Below are positions 17,881-28,070 of a DNA stretch of 64,000 nt, piece by piece (position 1 is the stretch's first letter; the number at the start of each line of letters is the position of its first letter). Where the stretch lies: contig NZ_WEZG01000015.1 of NCBI RefSeq assembly GCF_009176975.1, forward strand, positions 57,121 to 121,120, in the 5' to 3' direction. This DNA comes from Aureimonas psammosilenae. GTDB lineage: Bacteria; Pseudomonadota; Alphaproteobacteria; Rhizobiales; Rhizobiaceae. Below the pieces are notes generated by a model, which saw nothing but the letters and a program-made list of their open reading frames with translations, was not told the origin of the DNA and searched no databases. Made by a program: the position numbers and the translations under genes.

Positions 17881-19101
17881 ATGAGCGAAGAGTTCCACAA
17901 GATCCGCCGGCTGCCGCCATACGTCTTCGAGGAGGTGAACCGCCTCAAGGCGGCCGCACGAGCGCGTGGTGCCGACATCGTGGATCTCGGCATGGGCAAT
18001 CCCGACCTGCCGACGCCGCAATTCGTCGTGGACAAGCTTTGCGAGGCGGTTCAGGACCCCCGCACCCATCGCTATTCTTCCTCCAAGGGCATTCCCGGCC
18101 TTCGCCGGGCGCAGGCCAACTATTACGAGCGCCGTTTCGGCGTGAAGCTCGATCCGAACCGGCAGGTCGTGGCGACGCTCGGCTCCAAGGAAGGCTTCGC
18201 CAACATGGCGCAGGCCATCACCGCGCCCGGCGACGTGGTGCTTTGCCCGAACCCCACCTATCCGATCCACGCTTTCGGCTTCCTGATGGCCGGCGGCACG
18301 ATCCGCTCGATCCCGGCCAAGCCGGACGACGAGTTCCTGGCGGCGGTGGATCGCGCCGTGCGCCATTCGATCCCCAAGCCCTTGGCGATCATCCTCAACT
18401 ATCCATCGAACCCGACGGCCTATGTCGCCGATCTCGACTTCTATGCGGAAGTCGTGGCGCTGGCCCGCAAGCACGAGATCATCGTCCTTTCCGATCTCGC
18501 CTATGCCGAAATTTTCTTCGAGGAAACGCCGCCGCCTTCGATCCTCCAGATTCCGGGCGCGATCGACGTGGCGGTGGAGTTCACCTCCATGTCGAAAACC
18601 TTCTCCATGCCCGGCTGGCGCATGGGATTTGCCGTCGGCAACGAGCGCCTCATCGCCTCGCTTGCGCGCGTGAAATCCTATCTCGACTACGGCGCGTTCA
18701 CGCCGATTCAGGTGGCGGCGACCGCCGCCTTGAACGGAGGCGACAACGCGATCGCCGAGGTGAGGTCGGTCTACAAGCGCCGCCGCGACGTTCTGGTGGA
18801 AAGTTTCGGCCGTGCCGGTTTCCCGGTTCCGCCGCCGTCCTCGACCATGTTCGCCTGGGCGCCGATCCCCGAGCCCTACCGCCGCCTCGGCAGCCTGGAA
18901 TTCTCCAAGCTGTTGGTGGAAAAGGCGGATGTGGCGGTCGCGCCCGGCATCGGCTTTGGCGAACACGGCGACGACTTCGTGCGCATCGCGCTGGTCGAGA
19001 ACGAGCATCGGATCAGGCAGGCGGCGCGCAACATCAAGCGCTTCCTTGCGCCGCAGCAGGAAGCGCGGCAGAACGTCGTTCCGCTCAGCCAGACGGCCTG
19101 A
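17881..19101 (+). CDS. alaC: alanine/LL-DAP-type class I aminotransferase
   Basis: A 406-residue PLP enzyme of fold type I. The substrate-binding Gly-Met-Gly-Asn-Pro-Asp near 40, Asn-Tyr-Pro-Ser-Asn-Pro-Thr near 177, and the PLP lysine in Ser-Met-Ser-Lys-Thr-Phe-Ser-Met-Pro-Gly-Trp-Arg near 240 are clear. Close relatives are annotated as AlaC glutamate-pyruvate aminotransferase; LL-diaminopimelate aminotransferase is the main alternative. An upstream ATG at 17872 is possible. hom follows 32 bases later, a conserved pair in Rhizobiales. Confidence 0.9.
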   Translation: MSEEFHKIRRLPPYVFEEVNRLKAAARARGADIVDLGMGNPDLPTPQFVVDKLCEAVQDPRTHRYSSSKGIPGLRRAQANYYERRFGVKLDPNRQVVATLGSKEGFANMAQAITAPGDVVLCPNPTYPIHAFGFLMAGGTIRSIPAKPDDEFLAAVDRAVRHSIPKPLAIILNYPSNPTAYVADLDFYAEVVALARKHEIIVLSDLAYAEIFFEETPPPSILQIPGAIDVAVEFTSMSKTFSMPGWRMGFAVGNERLIASLARVKSYLDYGAFTPIQVAATAALNGGDNAIAEVRSVYKRRRDVLVESFGRAGFPVPPPSSTMFAWAPIPEPYRRLGSLEFSKLLVEKADVAVAPGIGFGEHGDDFVRIALVENEHRIRQAARNIKRFLAPQQEARQNVVPLSQTA

Positions 19102-19133
19102 GCGTTCCGAGCCTTCTGCCTTCAAGGAACCCG

Positions 19134-20438
19134 ATGTCCAGCCCGTTGAAACTTGGCGTTGCCGGTCTCGGCACCGTTGGCGCCTCGCTCGCCCGCCTGA
19201 TCGTTGAAAAGGGCGGGCTCTTCGCCGAACGCGTCGGGCGGCCGATCACCGTCTCGGCGGTCACCGCGCGCGACCGCTCCAAGGATCGCGGGATCGACAT
19301 CTCAGGGCTGCAGTGGTTCGACGATCCCGTCGCGCTCGCGGCCAAGGGCGATATCGACGTTTATGTCGAACTCGTCGGCGGGTCCGAAGGCGCGGCGCTG
19401 GAATCGGTGAAGGCCGCGCTCAATCGCGGCCTGCCGGTGGTGACGGCGAACAAGGCGCTTCTCGCCCATCACGGCGTGTCGCTGGCCAAGCTCGCCGCGC
19501 GCAAGAACACGACCATCGCCTTCGAGGCCGCCGTCGCCGGCGGCATTCCGGTGATCAAGGCCCTTCGCGAGGCGTTGCGCGGCAACACGGTCAGCCGCAT
19601 CTACGGCATTCTGAACGGCACCTGCAATTACATGCTGACGCGCATGGAGCGGGAAAGTTTAAGCTTCGAGGCCTGCCTCGCCGAGGCGCAGCGGCTGGGT
19701 TACGCCGAAGCCGACCCGACCTTCGACATCGGCGGGTTCGATGCCGCGCACAAGCTGACGATCCTGACCTCGCTCGCCTTCGGTTCCGAGATCGACCTCG
19801 AATCTGTCTTCATCGAGGGCATCGAGCAGATCGCCAGCGAGGATATCGAGGCGGCGGCCGAACTCGGCTTTCGCATCAAGCTTCTGGCCGTCGCGCAGCG
19901 CACCGAAACCGGCATCGAGCAGCGCGTTCACCCGGCGATGATCCCGTCGAGTTCGGCGCTGGCTCAAGTCGACGGCGTAACGAACGCGGTCGCCGTGGAT
20001 ACCGACCTTCTCGGCTCCATCCTGCTGGCAGGCCCCGGAGCCGGCGGCAACGCCACGGCTTCCGCCGTTCTATCGGACATTCTCGACATCGCGAGCGGGA
20101 CGCGCATCGCGACCTTCGGCGTTCCGCCGACGAACCTCCAGCCTTATCGCAAGGCGCGGATGCGCTCGCACGAGGGCGGCTATTATATCCGCCTGACGGT
20201 CCACGACCGCGTCGGCGTCTTCGCTTCCATCGCGCGGCGCATGGCGGAAAGCGCGATCTCGCTGGAATCCATCGTCCAGCGCAAACGCGCCGGGCATGAA
20301 AGCGACGAGGTCGCGCCGGTGATCCTCATCACCCACGAGACCACCGAGGCGGCGGTGCGCAAGGCCATTGACGCCATCTCGCGCGATGGACATCTCTCGG
20401 GCGAGCCGCGCATGATCCGCATCGAGCCGCTCGACTGA
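19134..20438 (+). CDS. hom: homoserine dehydrogenase
   Basis: A 434-residue monofunctional enzyme reducing aspartate semialdehyde to homoserine for Thr/Met synthesis. The Rossmann motif Gly-Val-Ala-Gly-Leu-Gly-Thr-Val-Gly opens the protein. Thr-Ala-Asn-Lys-Ala-Leu (catalytic Lys) lies near 103. Gly-Ile-Leu-Asn-Gly-Thr-Cys-Asn-Tyr, Glu-Ala-Asp-Pro-Thr-x-Asp and a C-terminal ACT domain (Val-His-Asp-Arg-Val-Gly-Val-Phe near 355) complete the family layout. ATG 19134 follows CAAGGAAC. Confidence 0.97.
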   Translation: MSSPLKLGVAGLGTVGASLARLIVEKGGLFAERVGRPITVSAVTARDRSKDRGIDISGLQWFDDPVALAAKGDIDVYVELVGGSEGAALESVKAALNRGLPVVTANKALLAHHGVSLAKLAARKNTTIAFEAAVAGGIPVIKALREALRGNTVSRIYGILNGTCNYMLTRMERESLSFEACLAEAQRLGYAEADPTFDIGGFDAAHKLTILTSLAFGSEIDLESVFIEGIEQIASEDIEAAAELGFRIKLLAVAQRTETGIEQRVHPAMIPSSSALAQVDGVTNAVAVDTDLLGSILLAGPGAGGNATASAVLSDILDIASGTRIATFGVPPTNLQPYRKARMRSHEGGYYIRLTVHDRVGVFASIARRMAESAISLESIVQRKRAGHESDEVAPVILITHETTEAAVRKAIDAISRDGHLSGEPRMIRIEPLD

Positions 20439-20514
20439 TACGGCCTCCATTCGCCGGCGTCTTGAAGGCGTCGCGCGGACCGGCGAACGAGAACCCGAAC
20501 GGGGAACATCGACC

Positions 20515-21497
<983 letters not shown>

Positions 21498-21498
<1 letters not shown>

Positions 21499-23330
21499 TG
21501 CGGGCGCTCGCGGCCGGTTATCGCGAGGTTCCCGCGCGGGACCCGAAGGCGCCGCGCCTGTTTCTGGGCGTCGAGCGCTCCATCCTCGGACAGCGCTGGC
21601 TGCATTCCCTGGATGAGCGCGGCGAGGCTGCGACGCTGCGCATGAGTCAGGAAACCGGCATCCCCGAACTGGTGTGCCGGGTGCTCGGCGCGCGCGGCAT
21701 CGCGACGGAGGCGGCAGCGGCGTTTCTGACGCCGACGATTCGCGACCTGATGCCCGATCCGTCCACGATGACGGACATGGATGTTGCAGCAAGCCGCATC
21801 GCCGACGCGGTGGAGCGCTCGGAGCGGATCGCGATCTTCGGCGATTACGATGTCGATGGCGCCGCGAGTTCAGCGCTGTTGTGGCGCTATCTTTCCCATT
21901 TCGGCCTTGCGCCCCGCATTCGCATCCCCGACCGCATCATCGACGGTTACGGCCCCAATCCCCGCGCCATCGGCGAACTGGCGGACGAGGGCGCGAGCCT
22001 GATCATCACCGTGGATTGCGGCACGACGAGCCACGAGGCGCTGGCGGAAGCAAAGCGTCGCAGCGTTGATGTCGTCGTGCTCGATCATCACCAGACAGGC
22101 GAGGAGCTTCCTCCCGTTCGCGCCATCGTCAATCCGAACCGGCAGGACGACCTGTCCGGTCTCGGCCCGCTGTGCGCGGCCGGCGTCGTGTTCATGACGC
22201 TGACCGCCGTGTCGCGCGAGCTTCGGCGGCGCGGCCGGTCGAGTTCCGATCTGCCCGATCTCCTGTCGCTTCTCGATCTCGTCGCGCTCGCCACCGTTTG
22301 CGATGTCGTGCCGCTCGTCGGGCTGAACCGAGCCTTCGTGGTGAAAGGTCTCGAAGTCATGCGGCGGCAGGAAAAAGCGGGCCTTCGGGCCCTTGCGCGC
22401 GTCGCGCGTTTGTCGGGGCCGATCGACCCCTATCATCTAGGCTTCATTCTCGGCCCCCGCATCAATGCCGGCGGGCGCATCGGGCAAGCGCATCTCGGCG
22501 CGCGGCTTCTGACCGTGGAGAACGAGGCGGAAGCGACCGAGCTTGCGGACGAGTTGCATCTCCTCAACGAAGAGCGGCAGGGCATGGAACGCCGCATGCT
22601 AGCCGAGGCCGACGAGGAGGTTGTAGCCGAGATCGGGACGGGCGAGGGGCCGGGCGTTCTCGTCGGCGCCAGGGAAAGCTGGCATCCCGGGATCGTCGGC
22701 CTGATCGCCGCGCGGTTGAAGGAGCGCTATCGCCGCCCCGCCTTCGCCGTCGCGTTCGATCGCTCGGGCCGGGGCACGGGCTCCGGCCGTTCCGTTCCAG
22801 GTTTCGATCTCGGGGCCATGGTTCGGCGCGCGGTGGATGCCGGCATCCTGGTGAAGGGCGGCGGTCATGCGATGGCTGCGGGCCTGACGATGGAGCGCTC
22901 GCGGCTCGGCGACTTCCGGGCCTTCGCCGAGGAAGAAGCGCAAAGGCTGGCCGATGCGCTTCCATCCCAGAACGACCTGAAGCTCGACGGCGCGTTGAGC
23001 GCGACGGGGGCGACCGTCGACTTCGTCAACCGCCTCGAATCGGCCGGTCCCTTCGGCTCCGGTCACCCGCAGCCGGTGTTCGCCCTTCCGCGCCACTCGA
23101 TCGCCTCCGCGTCGGTCTTTTCCGGCAGTCATGTGCGCGCCGCCTTGAAGGGTGCCGATGGCAATATCGTCTCGGCGATCGCCTTTCGCGCGGCGGACAC
23201 GGATCTCGGCAAGCGCCTTCTGGCCGGCGGAGAGATGCTTCACGTCGCCGGGACAGTGTCCATCGACCGTTATCGGGGGCGCGAAAGCGTCAGCCTGCGG
23301 ATCGTAGATGCCGCGGAGATTCCCCGCTAG
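21498..23330 (+). CDS. recJ: single-stranded-DNA-specific exonuclease RecJ
   Basis: A 610-residue 5'-3' ssDNA exonuclease for recombination and mismatch repair. The DHH motifs are Gly-Asp-Tyr-Asp-Val-Asp-Gly near 116, Asp-Cys-Gly near 172, Asp-His-His-Gln near 196 and the DHHA1 part Gly-Gly-Gly-His-Ala-Met-Ala-Ala-Gly near 455. An OB-fold region follows (residues about 490-605). TGATG coupling with glpX. Its TAG stop lies in a CTAG also used, on the other strand, as the stop of the next gene. Confidence 0.97.
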
Positions 23331-24100
23331 CGCAGCAACGTGCCGGCATCGGATGTCGCTTCGCCGGCGAGGAAGCGGCCGTCCACCCATCCTTCGGTGT
23401 TCGAGCCTTCGCTGCGCACATAGCGCCAGCCGCCGGCCGAGCGCATCACGAGAACCGACGACCCCGAATCGACGGCTCCGAGTTTTGCGGAATCGCCGTT
23501 CGGGGCTGCGTGGACGACGAGTTCGCGCGTCGCGTGGCGCTGGCCGCCGGAAGGCAGCGATGCCACTCGCATGCCGCTCGTGCCCATCGCGAGGGGCGGC
23601 ACGGGGACGATGCGGCTCGGCGTCGGCTCCGGTCGTGATTTGGCGACCGGAGCCGCCGGAACTGCGAACGGCTGGCCGATGTCCGCCTTCGGCTGAGGCG
23701 CGAACATGGTCGCGGCGGGACTGGGTTTCGGGATCGCCGCGTATTGAAGCGGCGCGGGACGGGGTGCCGGCGCGATCGAGCCGGTACGATCGGCTGAGAC
23801 CGAGGCCGAAGATGAGGCCACGCGATGCGATGACTCGGACTTCGGAACAGGGCGGCTGAAAACGTTTTCCTTGATGAGGCCGGCGACTTCGTCCCGTGGA
23901 TCGAGCGCCGGCAGCTTGGCGTGAAGCGAATCCATCGTGGATCGAGCGTATCGAGCGGGTCGCCCGTCCGAAATCGCCCAGGCCGCGACCACCCCCACTG
24001 CCGCGAGCCAGCCGACCGACGGCAGGCCGAAACCCTTCGCCCTGGCTTTCGGCGCGGCGGCCTTTCGCGGCGCGGCCTTCTTTTTCGTCCGACTGGCCAA
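23327..24100 (-). CDS. membrane-anchored SH3-domain protein
   Basis: About 257 residues: a basic Ala/Lys/Arg-rich cytoplasmic start, one membrane segment ([13 protein letters not shown]), a Pro/Ala-rich linker, and a C-terminal bacterial SH3-like domain (Leu-Val-Val-His-Ala-Ala-Pro-Asn-Gly to Gly-Trp-Val-Asp-Gly-Arg-Phe) expected in the periplasm. Such domains bind peptidoglycan. The start is uncertain: TTG at 24100 is preceded by GGGGGTTCGGGA; ATG at 24175 is the alternative. It converges on recJ with interlocked stops. Confidence 0.78.
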   Translation of the reverse strand: MASRTKKKAAPRKAAAPKARAKGFGLPSVGWLAAVGVVAAWAISDGRPARYARSTMDSLHAKLPALDPRDEVAGLIKENVFSRPVPKSESSHRVASSSASVSADRTGSIAPAPRPAPLQYAAIPKPSPAATMFAPQPKADIGQPFAVPAAPVAKSRPEPTPSRIVPVPPLAMGTSGMRVASLPSGGQRHATRELVVHAAPNGDSAKLGAVDSGSSVLVMRSAGGWRYVRSEGSNTEGWVDGRFLAGEATSDAGTLLR

Positions 24101-24242
24101 TCCCGAACCCCCGATCTTTCGAGGCGAAGAATGGAGCCTCGCAGTTAACAGGACCTTTTTCGAACCGGCCGCCATTGTCTCGGGAAGGCTCGGCGTGACA
24201 TTTGCCGATGCATCACGGGCGCGCTTTCGAGGAGGGTCTTCC

Positions 24243-24995
24243 ATGAGCCAGAACCGGCCGAAGCTTTCGGTGAACGTCAACGCCATCGCCATGCTGCGCA
24301 ATCGCCGGGACCTGCCATGGCCGGACCTCGCGCGCCTTTCGCGGATCGCTCTGGAGGCGGGTTCTCACGGCATCACCATCCACCCGCGCCCCGACCAACG
24401 GCATATCCGTTTCTCCGACGTGCCCGTTCTCGGCCGCGTCGTCGCCGAACACGGTCGGGGGGCCGAGTTCAACATCGAGGGATATCCGTCCGAAGATTTT
24501 CTGAAGCTCGTGCTCGACGCGCGCCCGGATCAGGTGACCCTCGTGCCCGACGATCCGACGCAGGCGACGTCCGACCACGGTTGGGATTTCGCGGCGAATC
24601 GTCAGTCTCTCGCCGAAGTCGTGGCCCGGCTGAAGGACGGCGGAATGCGAGTCTCGCTTTTCGCCGATCCCGCCCCGAACGGTCTGGAGATCGCCGCGCA
24701 GATCGGTGCTGATCGGGTGGAATTCTATACCGGCCCATACGGCGCCACCCATTCCGATCCGGCCGCGCGGCAGCTCCGCCTGGAGGAATTGGCGCGGGCA
24801 GGGAAGGCGGCGACCGAGGCCGGGCTCGCCATCAACATCGGCCACGACCTCACGCTCGAAAACCTGCCGCCCCTCATCGCCCACCTGCCGAACGTGGCCG
24901 AAGCCTCGATCGGTCACGCACTCACCGCCGACGCGCTTGAACTCGGCATGGCCGGAGCCGTCCGCGCCTATAGTCGCGCACTGCAAGGCGGATAA
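24243..24995 (+). CDS. pdxJ: pyridoxine 5'-phosphate synthase
   Basis: A 250-residue TIM barrel joining 1-deoxyxylulose-5-phosphate and aminoacetone phosphate in vitamin B6 synthesis. Family landmarks are Leu-Ser-Val-Asn-Val-Asn near the start, Ile-Thr-Ile-His-Pro-Arg-Pro-Asp (catalytic His) near 44, Glu-Phe-Asn-Ile-Glu-Gly (catalytic Glu) near 74, Gln-Val-Thr-Leu-Val-Pro-Asp near 97 and Ile-Gly-His (C-terminal His). GAGGAGGGTC precedes the ATG. This is the last clearly core gene before the tRNA fragment. Confidence 0.97.
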   Translation: MSQNRPKLSVNVNAIAMLRNRRDLPWPDLARLSRIALEAGSHGITIHPRPDQRHIRFSDVPVLGRVVAEHGRGAEFNIEGYPSEDFLKLVLDARPDQVTLVPDDPTQATSDHGWDFAANRQSLAEVVARLKDGGMRVSLFADPAPNGLEIAAQIGADRVEFYTGPYGATHSDPAARQLRLEELARAGKAATEAGLAINIGHDLTLENLPPLIAHLPNVAEASIGHALTADALELGMAGAVRAYSRALQGG

Positions 24996-25138
24996 GGGCT
25001 GGCCCTTACCGCATTCGAGGAAGAGGATGGAGATGCGACCCGAGAGCAAATCGGCGCCGCATCCGGCAATAGAACCACACGAAGCGCGTTACAGCAGCCG
25101 CGTCGGTCGATTTTGCGTGACAGTTCAGAATGGGGCGG

Positions 25139-25184
25139 TGGGCGATGACAGGCTCGAACTGCCGACATCCTCGGTGTAAACGAG
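25139..25184 (-). other. 3' half of tRNA-Val(TAC), probable attL of an integrated element
   Basis: Read on the minus strand, this 46-base stretch is the 3' part of an alphaproteobacterial tRNA-Val: anticodon stem CTCG/CGAG with loop TTTACAC (anticodon TAC), variable region, T arm GGCAG-TTCGAGC-CTGTC and acceptor strand ATCGCCC plus A. CC follows but CCA is not encoded (CCG). The sequence that should form the D arm and 5' acceptor (starting GGGCGAT) is absent: similarity stops right after the anticodon stem. An element that integrates in a tRNA gene leaves exactly this remnant on the side away from the restored gene. Confidence 0.85.
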
Positions 25185-25215
25185 CAGGCGCGGACGTTTA
25201 TCCTCGAATCTTAAT

Positions 25216-25311
25216 GGATTGCCGGAGGATCGTAATTCCGGCGAAGGATCGGTCCATCCTCGTCGCTACCGGCAATCCTTTGTCCCTCCGGGAGGGAGTC
25301 GGGAGGGAGTC
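25216..25311. repeat. inverted and tandem repeats beside the attachment site
   Basis: A perfect 10-base inverted repeat, GGATTGCCGG at 25216-25225 and CCGGCAATCC at 25269-25278, is followed by two tandem copies of GGGAGGGAGTC (25290-25300, 25301-25311). They lie 30-130 bases inside the element from the tRNA fragment, in non-coding DNA. Integrase or excisionase arm sites are a plausible reading (inference); a terminator for the gene ending at 25324 is the alternative. Confidence 0.5.
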
Positions 25312-25323
25312 GGCCGGCAAGGA

Positions 25324-26331
25324 TTACCGCAGAACGGCCGCGATCACCACGGCCGCCGCCAAGCCCCAGACCGCGATCGCCAAGCCTCGGATCCGCCGGC
25401 CGATGTCGCCTCCGTCCGGCGCGACCGTCGCGACCGGGGCAGGGGCCTCGACCCACTCCGACTCCTCCTCGCGAACCGCCTCAGCCCGCCTCGACGAGAT
25501 GCCCACGGTCAGATTGGACACGTAGACCCGAGCCGACCCTCCCTCGAGCATCGCATACGTCTGATCGTGCTCCGGCCTCGCGAGGGCCTCTTCAACCTCG
25601 TCTTGATAGAGCAGAGCCATGAGATGCAGTCGCAGCGCCGGCGGCGTCGTCCGACCCGCGAGTTCGGCCGCGAGACCCTCCAGAAGGCTGCTCCGCACCA
25701 CGACGTCGAGAACGAGATGGTCGTCGGCCGATTCGAACGGTCCGTCGCCGCGTGGCATGTCGCGGTCCCAATGCATCAAGACGCCGACATAGTCTTCCTG
25801 GCCGATCGACCTCAGACCGACGCGGACGCGGTCGAACGTGCGGTCGTAGTCCGTCTGCGGCTTGCCGTCCCTAGCAGCGGAAAAGACGCGGACGCTTCGG
25901 TCGCCGACGATTCGGCCCCACCCGACGAGGCGGCGGGCATCGGGGACGTTCGATTTCGCGACTTCCCGGACCTGGATCTGCTCGAAGGAGGCCTTTTCTT
26001 CCGGCGTCATCGACGCGTAGCCGGTCGAGGCCTTCGCCCGCAGCTCGGCGTCGCCGGGCGCGTCCGCGACGTCCCGGGCTTCGCTCAGGCTCGAGAACAC
26101 GCGGAGAAGGTCGTAGGCTTCCACGTCGATCTCGAGAAAACGCCAGTCGCGGTGATAGAACAACGGCCGGCCGTCGCCGCCTTCGCGGCGGATGCCCATG
26201 GGATTTATGAACGTCCGCTCTTCGCGGGGGAGGGGCGGCGAGGGTCTGCGGGCCACGGCTGACTCGGGAAAGAGGAGTTCGCGCCAGGATGGCACGGTCC
26301 GCAACTTCCGTCGCCCCGCATTTCGACCCAT
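25324..26331 (-). CDS. tail-anchored protein of unknown function
   Basis: About 335 residues with a soluble, Asp/Glu/Arg-rich body and a single hydrophobic segment at the very C-terminus (Gly-Leu-Ala-Ile-Ala-Val-Trp-Gly-Leu-Ala-Ala-Ala-Val-Val-Ile-Ala), followed by only a few residues. This is a tail anchor with the body in the cytoplasm. No enzymatic motif recognised. I start at ATG 26331; the open frame continues to 26592 with low-complexity Gly/Arg sequence that looks non-coding. First gene of the accessory region and the closest to the attachment site. Confidence 0.65.
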   Translation of the reverse strand: MGRNAGRRKLRTVPSWRELLFPESAVARRPSPPLPREERTFINPMGIRREGGDGRPLFYHRDWRFLEIDVEAYDLLRVFSSLSEARDVADAPGDAELRAKASTGYASMTPEEKASFEQIQVREVAKSNVPDARRLVGWGRIVGDRSVRVFSAARDGKPQTDYDRTFDRVRVGLRSIGQEDYVGVLMHWDRDMPRGDGPFESADDHLVLDVVVRSSLLEGLAAELAGRTTPPALRLHLMALLYQDEVEEALARPEHDQTYAMLEGGSARVYVSNLTVGISSRRAEAVREEESEWVEAPAPVATVAPDGGDIGRRIRGLAIAVWGLAAAVVIAAVLR

Positions 26332-26675
26332 CTCTCGGATCGAAACATGGGTCAACTTCGCCGAAACGTGGGCTGAAACGGAAAGGGCGCCGCCGGCTTC
26401 CCTCGCCGGCGGCGCCCCCACATCCCCTCGACCCCGAACCGCGGAGCCGGATATCCAACAGGCTGCATTCCTCGCAGCTGACGAACGCGGCGCCCTTCCT
26501 CGGCGACGCTCCCCCTCGACATAGGCCCCGCCGCCGCCCCCTTCAAGTCCGACTTCGGAACGTCCCTGCACGTCGGTTAACGGCATATCCACAGGTGAGA
26601 ACGTATGGAGAACAAAACCTCGACTCCGCCGGCACGCGGAGTCAGACCTCCCCGACCGAATTGGAGGCGCCCCTA
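26332..26675. promoter_or_regulatory. non-coding divergent region with dyad and DnaA-box-like site
   Basis: No convincing gene between two divergent genes. It holds the inverted repeat GACTCCG / CGGAGTC (26622-26628, 26637-26643) about 33 bases before the plus-strand start. Near 26585 is ATATCCACA, one mismatch from a DnaA box. A GGAGG ribosome site for the next gene sits at 26663-26667. Probably a divergent promoter region; factors unknown. Confidence 0.35.
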
Positions 26676-26873
26676 ATGTCCAGACTCGCCGAGAAGCTCA
26701 TCGACTTGCCTCTCACGGACGACCTCGAAGCCGCCGTCGACGCCGCCATCGCGACGGCCGGCGGGGACCAGCGCACGGCGATTCGGTCCCTGATCCTCGG
26801 CCAGCGGTCCTTGATGGAGGCCTACGGGGCGAGGATCAGCGCGGGCTACATCCGCCGGGGAGCTCGCCGGTGA
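26676..26873 (+). CDS. small helical protein of unknown function
   Basis: 65 residues, preceded by TTGGAGGCG at good spacing from ATG 26676. The middle (Leu-Glu-Ala-Ala-Val-Asp-Ala-Ala-Ile, then Arg-Ser-Leu-Ile-Leu-Gly-Gln-Arg) predicts two amphipathic helices, and the tail ends Ser-Ala-Gly-Tyr-Ile-Arg-Arg-Gly. Its stop overlaps the GTG of the DUF3572 gene, so the two are co-translated. Confidence 0.65.
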   Translation: MSRLAEKLIDLPLTDDLEAAVDAAIATAGGDQRTAIRSLILGQRSLMEAYGARISAGYIRRGARR

Positions 26874-27184
26874 TCCGCGAGCGCGAACCCGTCATCGACG
26901 CCCCCGAAATCGGCGTCCAAGCCCTGACCTTCATCGCGTCCCATCAAGACCTGATCGACAAGTTCGTCGAGGTGACGGGCTTCGCGATCGGCGACCTCCG
27001 CCGGCTTGCGACGCAGCCGTCCTTCTTCGTCGCCGTCCTCGACTTCTTCCTCGCGCACGAGCCCGATCTCCTCGACCTCGCGTCGCAGCTGCACGTGCGG
27101 CCGGAGACGATCGGGTGGGCGCGGAACGCCCTGGCGAAGCAGGCCGGCATCGCCCCGGAGGACTTCGCCGGCGCCGCTACATGA
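26870..27184 (+). CDS. DUF3572 family protein
   Basis: 104 residues with the DUF3572 pattern: Ala-Leu-Thr-Phe-Ile-Ala-Ser-His near 18, Phe-Val-Glu-Val-Thr-Gly near 32, Asp-Leu-Arg-Arg-Leu-Ala near 44 and Phe-Phe-Val-Ala-Val-Leu-Asp-Phe-Phe-Leu near 52. This all-helical family is restricted to alphaproteobacteria and has no known role. GTG start in a GTGA overlap with the preceding gene. Its 3' end overlaps the convergent gene ending at 27177 by 8 bases. Confidence 0.78.
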   Translation: MIREREPVIDAPEIGVQALTFIASHQDLIDKFVEVTGFAIGDLRRLATQPSFFVAVLDFFLAHEPDLLDLASQLHVRPETIGWARNALAKQAGIAPEDFAGAAT

Positions 27185-28070
27185 AGACGTTGGCCAGCGC
27201 CGCGTCGTCCTCGTCGTCCTCCCGCGTTCGGGCGTCGAGCTCGGCCTGCCGGACCTCCTCGGCGATCCGGCGCGCCTCCGACGCCTTCCATTCCGCGTAA
27301 CGCTCCGGCGCCGGAAGCCCTCCTTTCCTCACCCGGACGAGCACACCGTCGTCAGCCTTCCAGACGAGCTCGAAGAACGGACGGACCCGCTCGACAAACC
27401 GCGTCGTCCACCGGCCGTGCAGCATCTCGCCGACCTCGATCTGGCACCGGCTGTGCCCGCTGATCCAGAAGCAGTCGCGCTTCGGATCTGCCTTCCTCGA
27501 TCGGCCGAGATCGTGCCTGCGGACAGCATTGGCCGCGGTGACGATGTGGTCCGAGCCCGACACACCATGGAAGCGCACCCGTTGCCAGTCCTCCGGCGCG
27601 TCGGCCTTCCAGTACCGCTGCAGGCATGTCCTCATGCCGTCCCGTGTCGGAGCGAAGACGAACATCCCGTCCGAAGCCCGGGAGACCCATGCCTCCCTCA
27701 GCTTCGGCAACTGATTTCCCTTCATCCCGCCGTCGATCCCGACGACCTTCCAAATCGGCACTAAATCGAGGTTGCCGACGATCTCCGCATCGACGACGAT
27801 CAGATTCATCACGACGTCGGTGCCGATCGCCGCGACGGCGGCCGCGACCCGATCCGAATCGACGACGATCCTGTGGGTGCGGGCATGCCGCTTCCCGCGG
27901 TTCGGCTTCACGATCGTCTCCACCGAGGTCGAGATGCGGGGAGAGACGCCCGGAAGGAATACAAATTCCGGCGCGTCGACACGGCGGGCGAGATGATCGT
28001 TCGGCGCCGGCACCAGGTAGATGTCGTGCAGCTCGGCGAGGCGGCGGCGGAGGGGCTCGTTCTCGATCAC
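27177..28070 (-). CDS. conserved element protein, unknown function
   Basis: A 297-residue soluble protein ending the minus-strand operon. Central segments such as Val-Val-Met-Asn-Leu-Ile-Val-Val-Asp-Ala-Glu-Ile-Val-Gly and Gly-Ile-Asp-Gly-Gly-Met-Lys-Gly-Asn-Gln look like ordered beta structure. A Cys-Phe-Trp-Ile-Ser-Gly-His-Ser-Arg-Cys pair near 215 might bind metal. The C-terminus is a long charged helix (Glu/Arg/Asp). GTG start overlapping the upstream stop (GTGA). No family recognised. Confidence 0.7.
   Translation of the reverse strand: MIENEPLRRRLAELHDIYLVPAPNDHLARRVDAPEFVFLPGVSPRISTSVETIVKPNRGKRHARTHRIVVDSDRVAAAVAAIGTDVVMNLIVVDAEIVGNLDLVPIWKVVGIDGGMKGNQLPKLREAWVSRASDGMFVFAPTRDGMRTCLQRYWKADAPEDWQRVRFHGVSGSDHIVTAANAVRRHDLGRSRKADPKRDCFWISGHSRCQIEVGEMLHGRWTTRFVERVRPFFELVWKADDGVLVRVRKGGLPAPERYAEWKASEARRIAEEVRQAELDARTREDDEDDAALANVFM

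Noticed and set aside
25024..25179. Short plus-strand frame after pdxJ starting Met-Glu-Met-Arg
   Set aside because: Runs into the tRNA fragment and shows no family; may be the start of a lost gene but cannot be supported.
26560..26600. DnaA-box-like ATATCCACA as evidence for an origin
   Set aside because: Single near-match only; no cluster of boxes or AT-rich unwinding region, so I do not call an origin.
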